16,389 nt of DNA from Candidatus Sivonenia alaskensis PMM_0068. Its GTDB lineage: Bacteria > Cyanobacteriota > Cyanobacteriia > Gloeobacterales > PMM-0068. The notes under the pieces are model-generated. The model ran no database searches, was not told where the DNA came from, and saw nothing but the letters and a program-made list of their open reading frames with translations. Positions 1 through 5,986 of this stretch are shown here, in pieces. Position 1 is the first letter of the stretch; every line of letters starts with the position of its first letter. The DNA is taken from NCBI GenBank assembly GCA_949127685.1, contig CASBPW010000117.1, positions 1 to 16,389 on the forward strand, in the 5' to 3' direction. The position numbers and the translations under genes were made by a program.

Positions 1-48
1 GTAGGCATCGATTACTTTTTGGCGCAAGTCAAGTGAGTAGGCTTTCAT
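1..48 (-). CDS. IS630-type transposase, N-terminal fragment cut by window edge
   Basis: Reading leftward from the ATG at 48 gives MKAYSLDLRQKVIDAY, which matches the typical N-terminus of IS630/Tc1-mariner-like transposases of cyanobacteria (helix-turn-helix DNA-binding start). Only 16 codons are visible; the rest lies beyond the left edge. The family inserts at TA dinucleotides. The end of the element should lie a short way to the right of 48, but I cannot fix its inverted repeat from one side. The call rests on the recognisable N-terminal peptide alone. Confidence 0.8.
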   Translation of the reverse strand, partial: MKAYSLDLRQKVIDAY

Positions 49-103
49 AATGGGTGATTCGGATAGGGGGTCTTGGACTACCTCCTTACTGTATTTCATC
101 CGA

Positions 104-205
104 ATGAGAACCGCTATAGCAGCAGAAATTATCGAAAACCTTGAAGCGGGATTGAACAGCTTTAGAGAAATTATGAATGCGCTGGGGAATAACACAACCG
201 CATAA
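104..205 (+). pseudogene. Possible C-terminal remnant of a gene next to the IS end
   Basis: An open frame (open from about 41, first internal ATG at 104) ends at TAA 203-205 and encodes a helical, acidic peptide, IAAEIIENLEAGLNSFREI in its centre. No ribosome binding site precedes the ATG. It could be the last ~30 residues of a gene interrupted by the neighbouring IS630 element. The style, a short amphipathic helix ending a protein, faintly recalls the C-terminus of type I methylase (HsdM) subunits, but this is a guess. It may also be a chance frame. Confidence 0.3.
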
Positions 206-232
206 CAGTTCCTTTCATGTGTTGCAGTTTGG

Positions 233-646
233 TTAAGAAGAAAGCGGTTGAACGCTCTGCTGCATCTGTAAATACTCCAACACTAGCAATCGCAGATAGT
301 CCAACCGCCAGAGATAAGATTGAATCTGGGGATAGTGCAATCGCTCCTCCTTGTAAAACTGAGCGAGTACTGGACGATCCAGTACTCGAAGCTGCTGTAA
401 ATGCACGATAGCTGGCTCACAATTATTAACGGTTTCTGTCTCCTGAATCTGGCTGGCGTAACCCCGAATACTAATGGTCAGCAACTCTAGCTCTTCGGAA
501 AAAGTAAACTCCTCCTCTGAACTGGGATAGCGTTCAGCAATGTTTCGCCGCTCAGCTTTCGTATTCTGATAATCTACCGTTAGCTGCCCCCAAAGTTGAA
601 CAATATAGTCCCGCTGCACCGCCAATTTTTCCTGAACTTGCACCAT
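233..646 (-). CDS. Unrecognised small helical protein (137 aa)
   Basis: I do not recognise the family. The product is hydrophilic and predicted helical. It starts MVQVQEKLAVQRDYIVQL, has an acidic middle (SSEEEFTFSEELELL) and a Leu/Tyr-rich C-terminus. The frame is open to an ATG at 688, but the ATG at 646 is preferred: it is preceded by GAGGAATAGGAAA, and sequence similarity to the truncated copy at 1681-1797 covers this start and only about 10-15 bases upstream. No membrane segment, signal peptide or cysteine cluster is visible. The opposite-strand frame in the same place looks like a shadow. The neighbours are accessory (IS630 fragment, toxin-antitoxin pair), so this is probably an accessory gene. 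Confidence 0.55.
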   Translation of the reverse strand: MVQVQEKLAVQRDYIVQLWGQLTVDYQNTKAERRNIAERYPSSEEEFTFSEELELLTISIRGYASQIQETETVNNCEPAIVHLQQLRVLDRPVLAQFYKEERLHYPQIQSYLWRLDYLRLLVLEYLQMQQSVQPLSS

Positions 647-690
647 TTTCCTATTCCTCATTGATGCCATAGGTGACGATTCTCTCAACC

Positions 691-883
691 CTAGTACGAG
701 CCAGGGCGTACAATCAAAGACTCATTATATAAACCTGGAGGAGGTTCATTTAGCATCAACACCCGATTGAATAGATAGACACTCACCATAATCGCCCAAG
801 CCAGGCGATCGCGGTTCAGTCAACTGGATGAGCCACCACATAACCGACTCTAATCTTGTAGCTATCGCTTTAGAGTCTTTCAT
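691..883 (-). pseudogene. Probable frameshifted small membrane protein gene after vapC
   Basis: An ATG at 883 overlaps the vapC stop as ATGA and opens a 45-codon frame (MKDSKAIATRLESVMWWLIQ at its start) that stops at 746-748. Around 810-822 a shifted frame continues more convincingly as a hydrophobic stretch (LAWAIMVSVYLFNRVLML) and ends NESLIVRPGSY at 691. Joined by one frameshift they would give a roughly 60-residue protein with one membrane segment, translationally coupled to the toxin. It could instead be two chance frames. I assign no function. Confidence 0.3.
805..812. repeat. HIP1 octamer GCGATCGC (first of three)
   Basis: GCGATCGC occurs at 805-812, 929-936 and 1265-1272. HIP1 is the highly iterated palindrome of many cyanobacterial genomes. 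By eye I found no other exact copy in the window, so all copies sit within 470 bp of the accessory left segment. Confidence 0.85.
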
Positions 884-1314
884 TGTGCAGGGGAGAAGTC
901 AGTAATGGGTTTAAGGATGACACCACATGCGATCGCACCATTTCCTTGGCGATCGTCTACCGTCACCAAAGGGCAATCTAGATTCAGTGCCAATGCTATA
1001 TACAGGGAGTCATATACAGCCAATTGACAGCTTAAACCGATTTGTAAAGCGCGAGGCAAATGATGAACTGTTGGCATGATCCGGAATGCTAACGACAGCA
1101 GTTCAGCAATTATTTGTTCAGCCTGTGTTTGTGGCAATCCCCGAAACCGAACCTCTTTCCACAGGACATTGACACATTCCAGTAGACAAAATTCAGGGAT
1201 AAACAACTGGTCTGCCTGATACATTCGAGCGACTAATCCTCGTGCTTCTGACGTATAAGTTTGAGCGATCGCATACTGAATCACCACGCTGGCATCCACT
1301 ACATAGATTGCCAT
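880..1314 (-). CDS. vapC: PIN-domain toxin, VapC-like ribonuclease
   Basis: This 144-residue protein has the acidic residues expected of a PIN-domain Mg-dependent RNase: D7 in VVDASVVIQY, E46 in LLECVNVLWKE, D102 in AVYDSLYIALA, and D120/D121 in LVTVDDRQ. VapC-type toxins cut tRNA or rRNA when free of antitoxin. Its ATG overlaps the stop of the upstream gene (TAATG, 1312-1316), the usual coupled antitoxin-toxin layout. Length is normal for the family, so it looks intact. Its own stop overlaps an ATG for a small downstream frame. The target RNA cannot be read from the sequence. Confidence 0.88.
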   Translation of the reverse strand: MAIYVVDASVVIQYAIAQTYTSEARGLVARMYQADQLFIPEFCLLECVNVLWKEVRFRGLPQTQAEQIIAELLSLAFRIMPTVHHLPRALQIGLSCQLAVYDSLYIALALNLDCPLVTVDDRQGNGAIACGVILKPITDFSPAQ

Positions 1315-1550
1315 TAGCGTTCGCTGGAGGCGGGCGTTTCGCCATCGCGATCCCCCCGCAATAGTTCAGTCGTGCTCGGAGAACCGGAAGGTGGTGTCCA
1401 TCGCAAACGATCCATAGCCGCTAAAACCTCTTCAGTAGAGCGAGTATCCCTTGATTGTTGCCACCAGTTCCGCAACCTTGCATCCACTACTTCTGCAATC
1501 AAGGATTTGATGTCATCAACAGTCATGTCTATTATTTTTGCTGCTACCAT
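1314..1550 (-). CDS. Antitoxin of the PIN toxin, VapB-like
   Basis: This small 78-residue protein is encoded just upstream of the PIN toxin and overlaps it by one base, so it is most likely the cognate antitoxin. It begins MVAAKIIDMTVDDIKSLIAE, has a helical middle and a C-terminal PPSGSPSTTELLRG segment of the kind found in cyanobacterial PIN-associated antitoxins that bind the toxin. A ribosome binding site (GGGAGGAGAG) lies 6 bases before the ATG. I see no clear ribbon-helix-helix or AbrB motif. The last residues (GDRDGETPASSER) are encoded by a short hairpin repeat and look like an added tail. Confidence 0.7.
   Translation of the reverse strand: MVAAKIIDMTVDDIKSLIAEVVDARLRNWWQQSRDTRSTEEVLAAMDRLRWTPPSGSPSTTELLRGDRDGETPASSER
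1317..1358. repeat. Short dispersed-type hairpin repeat inside antitoxin 3' end
   Basis: The stretch holds GGCGTTTCGCC (1333-1343), a perfect hairpin with 4-bp arms and a 3-base loop, embedded in GC-rich sequence with TCGCGA nearby. It resembles the small interspersed repeats common in cyanobacterial genomes, here in frame at the end of the antitoxin gene. Genomic copy number cannot be judged from one window. Confidence 0.4.
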
Positions 1551-1611
1551 GCTGTAACTCTCCTCCCATCGAACTTATTAACTATTATGGCATGTAGGCG
1601 ATTGCTGATCT

Positions 1612-1648
1612 TGTAAGGTGTGCCCTTCGGTAGCTAATACGCCTTACA
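1612..1648. repeat. Inverted repeat, dispersed hairpin type
   Basis: TGTAAGGTGT (1612-1621) is matched 9 of 10 by ACGCCTTACA (1639-1648), with CCTTCGG in the 17-base spacer. It resembles the degenerate GTAAGGTGCGTT-type hairpins scattered in cyanobacterial genomes. No gene is adjacent for which it would be a convincing terminator, although it lies upstream of the antitoxin gene. Confidence 0.5.
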
Positions 1649-1680
1649 GTAAATAACAATTTAAAGTTCAGACTTCAAAA

Positions 1681-1797
1681 TGTCTTGCTGCTATAGTTTT
1701 GTGTTCTGGTAGTCTACCTTTAGCTGCCCCAAAAGTTGGACAATATAATCCCGTCGCACCGCTAATTTTTCCTGAACTTGCACCGTTTCCCTATCCT
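1681..1797 (-). pseudogene. Truncated duplicate of the 137-aa gene at 233-646
   Basis: On the minus strand it reads VQVQEKLAVRRDYIVQLL then GQLKVDYQNTKL and stop. This closely matches the N-terminus of the protein at 233-646 (VQVQEKLAVQRDYIVQLW, GQLTVDYQNTKAER). The DNA match covers about 115 bp at a constant offset of 1140 bp, with small differences. The start ATG is replaced by ACG, an in-frame stop follows after about 30 codons, and the rest of the gene is absent. It is a decayed partial duplication. Confidence 0.75.
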
Positions 1798-1832
1798 ATT
1801 CAATTTGCTCAATGTTTGAGACAGATTGATCA

Positions 1833-1876
1833 CCTCCCCTTACCCTAGGCGAAGCCTTCTCTCAGAGTAGGGGAGG
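1833..1876. repeat. Inverted repeat CCTCCCCTTAC / GTAGGGGAGG
   Basis: CCTCCCCTTAC (1833-1843) and GTAGGGGAGG (1867-1876) are inverted repeats with one bulged base around a 23-base loop containing CTAGGCGAAGCCTTCTC. A related CCTCC...GGAGG hairpin occurs at 15400-15419 after the DUF3386 gene. This suggests a family of short dispersed elements, here upstream of chlB. Confidence 0.5.
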
Positions 1877-1907
1877 CTGGGAGGGTTCTGGCCTGTATCC
1901 TGTAACG

Positions 1908-1930
1908 AAACCTTGCTACGCGTAGGGTTT
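1908..1930. repeat. Palindrome AAACC-ttg-CTACGCGTAG-GGTTT upstream of chlB
   Basis: A perfect 10-base palindrome CTACGCGTAG (1916-1925) is flanked by AAACC and GGTTT, which extend the dyad after a 3-base bulge. It lies about 85 bp before the chlB start and could be a protein site or another dispersed repeat. Nothing in the sequence decides between these. Confidence 0.4.
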
Positions 1931-2015
1931 TTCGTCGCTGTTGTACAATACAGGGCAGTGATGAACAGGGCTGAAGCCTCAAAGAATGACTTGTAGGAAA
2001 TGGAGTCCTTAAACT

Positions 2016-3530
2016 ATGAAACTTGCTTACTGGATGTACTCAGGGCCTGCTCATATCGGAACCCTGCGCATTGCCACCTCGTTTAAGAACGTCCATGCGA
2101 TCATGCATGCTCCTCTGGGAGACGACTATTTTAATGTCATGCGGTCGATGTTGGAGCGAGAGCGAGAATTTACGCCAGTTACCACCTCCGTCGTAGACCG
2201 CCATGTCTTGGGTCGGGGCTCCCAGGACAAAGTCATCAACAATATCACCCGTAAAGATAAGGAAGAGCATCCTGACCTGATTGTGCTCACCCCCACCTGC
2301 ACCTCTAGCATCTTGCAGGAAGATTTAGCGAACTTTGTAGCGCGTGCCCAAATGGAATCCGAAGCCGATGTCCTCCTCGCCGACGTGAATCACTATCGCT
2401 ACAACGAGATGCAGGCCGCTGATAAAACCCTGGTTCAGATCGTTCAGTACTATCTCAAGAAATTAACCGAACCGCCGAAAAAAACAGAAAAGCCTTCGGT
2501 GAATATCCTTGGCATGTGTACTTTAGGCTTCCATAGCCACCACGATGAGAAAGAATTGCGCAATCTCTTTCATGATTTGGGGATTGACGTCAATATCGTG
2601 ATGCCGGAGAAATGCTCCGTCCATGACCTGAAGAAGATGCCTGAAGCCTGGTTCAATATCGTTCCCTATCGGGAAATCGGTCTGATGACCGCTGAATTCC
2701 TGAAAGAAACCTATGACATGCCCTATACCGCCATCGCTCCAATGGGCGTGGTAGAGACCGCTCGCTTTATCCGGGCTATTCAAACGATGCTTGCTGCCAT
2801 GGGGCATGAGGTAGATTACGAGCCTTTTATCCAGCATCAGACCCTCCATGTTTCTCAATTAGCTTGGTTCTCTCGTTCGATTGACTGTCAAAACCTCCAA
2901 GGGAAAAAAGTCGTGGTCTATGGGGATGCCACCCATGCGGCGGCGATGACCAAGGTTTTGGTACGGGAGATGAACGTGGAAGTTGCCTGGGCCGGGACGT
3001 TTTGCAAACATGACGGCGAGTGGTTCCGCCAAGAAGTCGCAGAGTACACCAAGGAAATCCTGGTTACCGATGACCATGCCGTGATTGGGGATGCCATTGC
3101 CCGCGTCGAGCCATCTGCCATTTTCGGGACGCAGATGGAACGCCATGTCGGAAAACGGCTGAATATACCCTGTGGTGTCATTTCTTCTCCGATTCACATT
3201 CAAAACTTCCCCGTTGGCTTTCGGCCTTTCCTTGGATATGAAGGCACCAACCAGATTGCGGACCTGGTCTATAATTCCTTCACCCTAGGCATGGAAGACC
3301 ATATGCTAGAAGTCTTCAGTGGGCACGATACGAAAGAAGTAATCACTAAGTCACTCACGGCAAGTTCTGAACTGGATTGGGATAGCGCTGCCGCAAAGGA
3401 ACTCGGCAAGATCCCTGGTTTCGTTCGTTCTAAGGTGAAGCGGAATACCGAAAAATTCGCCCGTGATCAAGGACTTTCTGCGATTACCTTAGAAGTGATG
3501 TACGCCGCCAAGGAATCCGTCGGGGCCTAG
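2016..3530 (+). CDS. chlB: Light-independent protochlorophyllide reductase subunit B
   Basis: ChlB pairs with ChlN as the catalytic half of dark-operative protochlorophyllide oxidoreductase. With the ChlL reductase it reduces ring D of protochlorophyllide without light. The 504-residue length is normal. D36 in APLGDDYFNVM is the aspartate that, in known structures, is the unusual fourth ligand of the [4Fe-4S] cluster shared with ChlN. D290 in SRSIDCQNL sits where the family's proposed catalytic aspartate lies. The nitrogenase-like core runs to about residue 430. Residues ~452-500 (LDWDSAAAKELGKIPGFVRS onward) are the C-terminal domain of the family. A GGAG lies 10 bases before the ATG. chlL and chlN are not in the window. 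Confidence 0.98.
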   Translation: MKLAYWMYSGPAHIGTLRIATSFKNVHAIMHAPLGDDYFNVMRSMLEREREFTPVTTSVVDRHVLGRGSQDKVINNITRKDKEEHPDLIVLTPTCTSSILQEDLANFVARAQMESEADVLLADVNHYRYNEMQAADKTLVQIVQYYLKKLTEPPKKTEKPSVNILGMCTLGFHSHHDEKELRNLFHDLGIDVNIVMPEKCSVHDLKKMPEAWFNIVPYREIGLMTAEFLKETYDMPYTAIAPMGVVETARFIRAIQTMLAAMGHEVDYEPFIQHQTLHVSQLAWFSRSIDCQNLQGKKVVVYGDATHAAAMTKVLVREMNVEVAWAGTFCKHDGEWFRQEVAEYTKEILVTDDHAVIGDAIARVEPSAIFGTQMERHVGKRLNIPCGVISSPIHIQNFPVGFRPFLGYEGTNQIADLVYNSFTLGMEDHMLEVFSGHDTKEVITKSLTASSELDWDSAAAKELGKIPGFVRSKVKRNTEKFARDQGLSAITLEVMYAAKESVGA

Positions 3531-3608
3531 TGTCTCATCTCTCATCCCCAGTCTCCCAAAGAGCAGGGAATGAGGTAATAATCCAGTTCCACAGGGCATT
3601 CTGGAGTT

Positions 3609-4394
3609 ATGGCTGTCAGCGTTTTTTCGTCTCGCTCTTCTTCTTCCTCTCCATTTTCCATACTTGCCTTGGCGGGTACGGTGATTTGTTTGGGCTTGAT
3701 CGGGGTTCTGCAATGGCCTCGTTCTGATTTGAGCAAGCGAACGGATAGTGTGCTGACGGCACCCCCGGTGCTGCCCAAGGCAGAAGCGATCAAACCATTT
3801 TTGTTTGGCATGGATAACTTAGTCGCTGATTGGTATTGGCTCCAGTACGTCCAATACTTTGGAGACAGTGCGGCTCGCGAAAAGACAAACTTTGATTACT
3901 GTGATGACTACCTGGAACTGATCACCGCCTTGGACCCCAAATTTGTAAAAGCTTATGCAGCTGCCAGCTATGCCGTAGCTGGGATGCAAGAAAACCCAGA
4001 CAAAGCCTTAAAGATTTTAGCGAGAGGAATACAAATTAATCCTGCGGCAGAAGGTTCCTGGGAACTCTACCGCAACTATGCTGGAGTCGCCTTTCTCTAT
4101 AAAAAAGACCTGGCTACTGCCGCTAAATATTTCACCAAGGCAGCAGATGCTCCCGGTGCCCCCGTCGTATTCCGTTCTTTTGCCGCAGCCTTCTACAACA
4201 AAATGAACGATAAAGAACGGGCCATTAGCCTCTGGGTCCAATACTACCGAGAAGCCCCCACACAATATCTCAAGGATAAGACCAAGAAAAAATTGACAGA
4301 CCTTGGCGTCTGGTTTAAGGAGTGGGGACGTTCTCCCACTAAGGCCAAGATTCTGTGTTCTAACCAGGAGCCTTGTCATCAACTTAAGCGCTAG
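3609..4394 (+). CDS. Membrane-anchored TPR-like protein, cyanobacterial
   Basis: This 261-residue protein has a Ser-rich N-terminus, one hydrophobic segment at about residues 17-37 (FSILALAGTVICLGLIGVL) and a long helical part facing the other side of the membrane. Helix-turn-helix repeats at about 95-215 look like TPRs (ALDPKFVKAYAAASY; PDKALKILARGIQINP; DLATAAKYFTKAADAP; KERAISLWVQYYREAP). The N-terminal part contains a conserved-looking FLFGMDNLVADWYWLQYVQY. The function is unknown; TPRs usually mediate protein contacts. GGAG sits only 2 bases before the ATG, but later ATGs would lose the membrane anchor. It lies 78 bp after chlB and may be co-transcribed. Its 3' end overlaps the convergent ATPase gene by 11 bp. 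Confidence 0.8.
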   Translation: MAVSVFSSRSSSSSPFSILALAGTVICLGLIGVLQWPRSDLSKRTDSVLTAPPVLPKAEAIKPFLFGMDNLVADWYWLQYVQYFGDSAAREKTNFDYCDDYLELITALDPKFVKAYAAASYAVAGMQENPDKALKILARGIQINPAAEGSWELYRNYAGVAFLYKKDLATAAKYFTKAADAPGAPVVFRSFAAAFYNKMNDKERAISLWVQYYREAPTQYLKDKTKKKLTDLGVWFKEWGRSPTKAKILCSNQEPCHQLKR

Positions 4395-5712
4395 GTTTGG
4401 GTTGGCAAAGCGCGAGATCCGCTTGGATAAAATCGATAAACTGGCGAGCGGTTCTGCCAGAGCGACCATTATGCTGCAAAGCCCATTGCAGCGCCTGAAA
4501 CTCCAAATCTTCAGGCGGGAGACTAAGGCCCGCTTGTTGAGCGAGATGATGAACAATACGCAGATAGAGTTTTTGATCCGCTGGGATAAACGTTAAGGTC
4601 AAACCAAAACGGTCACTAAGGGATAGTTTTTCCTGCACCGTATCCCAACCATGAACTTCGTCTTCAGAGCCAGGCTGCGGACGGTCTCCAAAAAATTCTC
4701 GAATCAGGTGACGTCGATTGGAAGTAGCATAGACAACCACATTTTGGGGACGGGCCGTTAAGTTACCTTCTAAAACTACTTTTAAGGCTTTATAGGTATC
4801 CTCATCTTCCTCAAAAGACAGATCATCTACAAAAAGAATGAACTTATTAGGAATCTGTCTTAGCTGATCCACGATGATCGGCAGATGGATCAATTCAGAT
4901 TTAGTGACTTCAACCAGACGTAGACCCCGTTTCCCATATTCTGTTAAGAGAGATTTTACGAATGAAGATTTACCAGAGCCACGGCTCCCATAGAGCAATA
5001 CATGTAAGGCTGGATAGCCTGATAGTAAAGCTTCTGTATTTTTGACTAATTGATCTCGCTGATCAGCATAGCCGACCAGATCATTGATGCGCACCAAGTC
5101 AGGATAGGCAACCCCGATCAGTTGCCCGGCATGCCATTGCAAAGCTTGATATTCTGCAAATAACCCCGCCCCCCAGGTACGGTATTGAGTTACCAAATTA
5201 GTAAGGGCTGCTGGCCAATTGTCACATCTATGCAGTGAAAACTCATCTGCGGGGATAGCAGTATCTTGTGACCAGAAGACAAGGCTATAGCTGCTTGGAA
5301 AGACTTCTTGTGTCCACTGCTCAATGTGGTCTCTACTGAACTTATATAGGCAGTGTAATGCTTGTAGATCGTTCTTAGCTGCGGCAAGTAAGGCTGGAGA
5401 CAAGTTTTCAAAATCAAATTTTTGAACTTGTTGAGTAAATGGATTATCTGCGCGTAAAATTTGTTCAACTAGGTAGTCTTGCCAACTTTGATTTTTATTG
5501 GCTAATGCATAGAACCACCGTCCATAGGCATACAGATAATCTTTTTTATCATGCTCAAGACTATGTTGTACTTTATCAATGGTTCTTAGCAGTTCGAAGA
5601 AAGCACTACCGACTTCACCAGACAAAACATCTTGATAAACGAGAAGTGAAGCTGCTTGATCCTGCAAGAACTGAGGCGTATTTTCTATCTGATGGAACAT
5701 CTGTACACTCAT
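4384..5712 (-). CDS. DUF815-family AAA-type ATPase
   Basis: This 442-residue P-loop ATPase shows Walker A GSRGSGKS at 242-249, Walker B FILFVDDLSFE at 291-301, sensor-1 in VVVYATSNRRHL (327-336) and sensor-2 arginines in GRSGRTARQF (416-425). The order and wording fit DUF815 proteins, ATPases of unknown substrate. The N-terminal ~200 residues are helical and less conserved. The frame stays open to 5859, but that would run through the tRNA gene, so those starts are rejected. ATG 5712 (MSVQ) or ATG 5700 (MFHQ, with GGATGAG 7 bases before it) are the credible starts. It is divergent from the tRNA and convergent with the TPR gene. Confidence 0.85.
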   Translation of the reverse strand: MSVQMFHQIENTPQFLQDQAASLLVYQDVLSGEVGSAFFELLRTIDKVQHSLEHDKKDYLYAYGRWFYALANKNQSWQDYLVEQILRADNPFTQQVQKFDFENLSPALLAAAKNDLQALHCLYKFSRDHIEQWTQEVFPSSYSLVFWSQDTAIPADEFSLHRCDNWPAALTNLVTQYRTWGAGLFAEYQALQWHAGQLIGVAYPDLVRINDLVGYADQRDQLVKNTEALLSGYPALHVLLYGSRGSGKSSFVKSLLTEYGKRGLRLVEVTKSELIHLPIIVDQLRQIPNKFILFVDDLSFEEDEDTYKALKVVLEGNLTARPQNVVVYATSNRRHLIREFFGDRPQPGSEDEVHGWDTVQEKLSLSDRFGLTLTFIPADQKLYLRIVHHLAQQAGLSLPPEDLEFQALQWALQHNGRSGRTARQFIDFIQADLALCQPKPSA

Positions 5713-5727
5713 CCAATATCTACACGA

Positions 5728-5744
5728 TAGCGAAAATATCGCTA
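5728..5744. promoter_or_regulatory. Inverted repeat between divergent ATPase and tRNA genes
   Basis: TAGCGA-AAATA-TCGCTA forms a dyad with 6-bp arms in the 71-bp gap between the DUF815 gene start and tRNA-Arg. Its place in a divergent promoter region makes an operator possible. No clear -35/-10 pair can be assigned to either gene; TATGGTATT at about 5767 is a weak -10 candidate for the tRNA. Confidence 0.3.
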
Positions 5745-5783
5745 GGCATCGGGTCAGGAAGAATGCTATGGTATTAGACCGTT

Positions 5784-5858
5784 GGGCCCGTAGCTCAGTG
5801 GATAGAGTACTGGTTTCCGGTACCAGGTGCGCAAGTTCGATCCTTGCCGGGCTCACCA
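5784..5858 (+). tRNA. tRNA-Arg (anticodon CCG), CCA encoded
   Basis: A full cloverleaf can be drawn. The acceptor GGGCCCG (5784-5790) pairs with CGGGCTC (5848-5854) with one G-U. The D arm is GCTC/GAGT. The anticodon stem CTGGT/ACCAG closes the loop TTCCGGT with anticodon CCG, reading the arginine codon CGG. The T arm is GCAAG-TTCGATC-CTTGC. The discriminator is A (5855) and CCA is encoded at 5856-5858. The 3' part of this gene is repeated in tandem immediately downstream. Confidence 0.96.
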
Positions 5859-5983
5859 TAACTGATCATGGCTATCCGCTATCCATGAATAAAGCCTGGC
5901 AAATCCTTGCCGGGCTCACCATAATTGATCATTGCTATCCGCTATCCATGGATAAAGCCTGGCAAATCCTTGCCGGACTGATC
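5841..5983 (+). repeat. 63-bp tandem repeats carrying the tRNA-Arg 3' end
   Basis: The motif TCCTTGCCGG starts at 5841 (inside the tRNA), 5904 and 5967, an exact 63-bp period. Each unit holds the 3' T-arm strand, the 3' acceptor strand and, in copies 1 and 2, CTCACCA, followed by CTGATCAT- and GCTATCCGCTATCC-type sequence and AAAGCCTGGCAAA. Copies 1 and 2 differ by only a few bases. Copy 3 is partial and lacks ten bases (GCTCACCATA) before ACTGATC. The repeat ends 3 bases before the stop of the convergent L,D-transpeptidase gene. No integrase is present. Because 63 is a multiple of 3, a spurious frame shows 21-residue peptide repeats. Confidence 0.9.
5893..5921 (+). other. tRNA minihelix-like hairpin ending in CACCA
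   Basis: In repeat copy 2 the sequence before the tRNA-derived part, AGCCTGGCAA (5893-5902), pairs with TTGCCGGGCT (5907-5916) over 10 bp with one G-U, around the loop ATCC. This leaves C-ACCA (5917-5921) as a 3' overhang. It mimics the acceptor/T-stem half of a tRNA. Copy 3 (5956-5979) forms a similar stem with one mismatch but has lost the CCA. That it folds or is made in the cell is inference. Confidence 0.5.
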
Positions 5984-5986
5984 GTT

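Noticed and set aside
217..411. Plus-strand 64-codon frame
   Set aside because: It lies antisense to the 137-aa gene, whose start has a ribosome binding site and whose N-terminus is duplicated. The plus frame has neither.
2040..3203. Several minus-strand frames inside chlB
   Set aside because: They are antisense to a fully conserved gene, with no family resemblance.
3536..3580. Dyad CTCATcCCC...GGGaATGAG after chlB as a terminator
   Set aside because: It has one mismatch, a long loop and no T run; the TPR gene follows in the same direction, so it is not called.
5713..5859. N-terminal extension of the DUF815 frame up to ATG 5857-5859
   Set aside because: It would place the start codon in the CCA end of the tRNA and translate the tRNA antisense; starts at 5712 or 5700 are sound.
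5841..5983. CRISPR array
   Set aside because: Units are contiguous near-identical 63-mers with no variable spacers, and they contain tRNA sequence.
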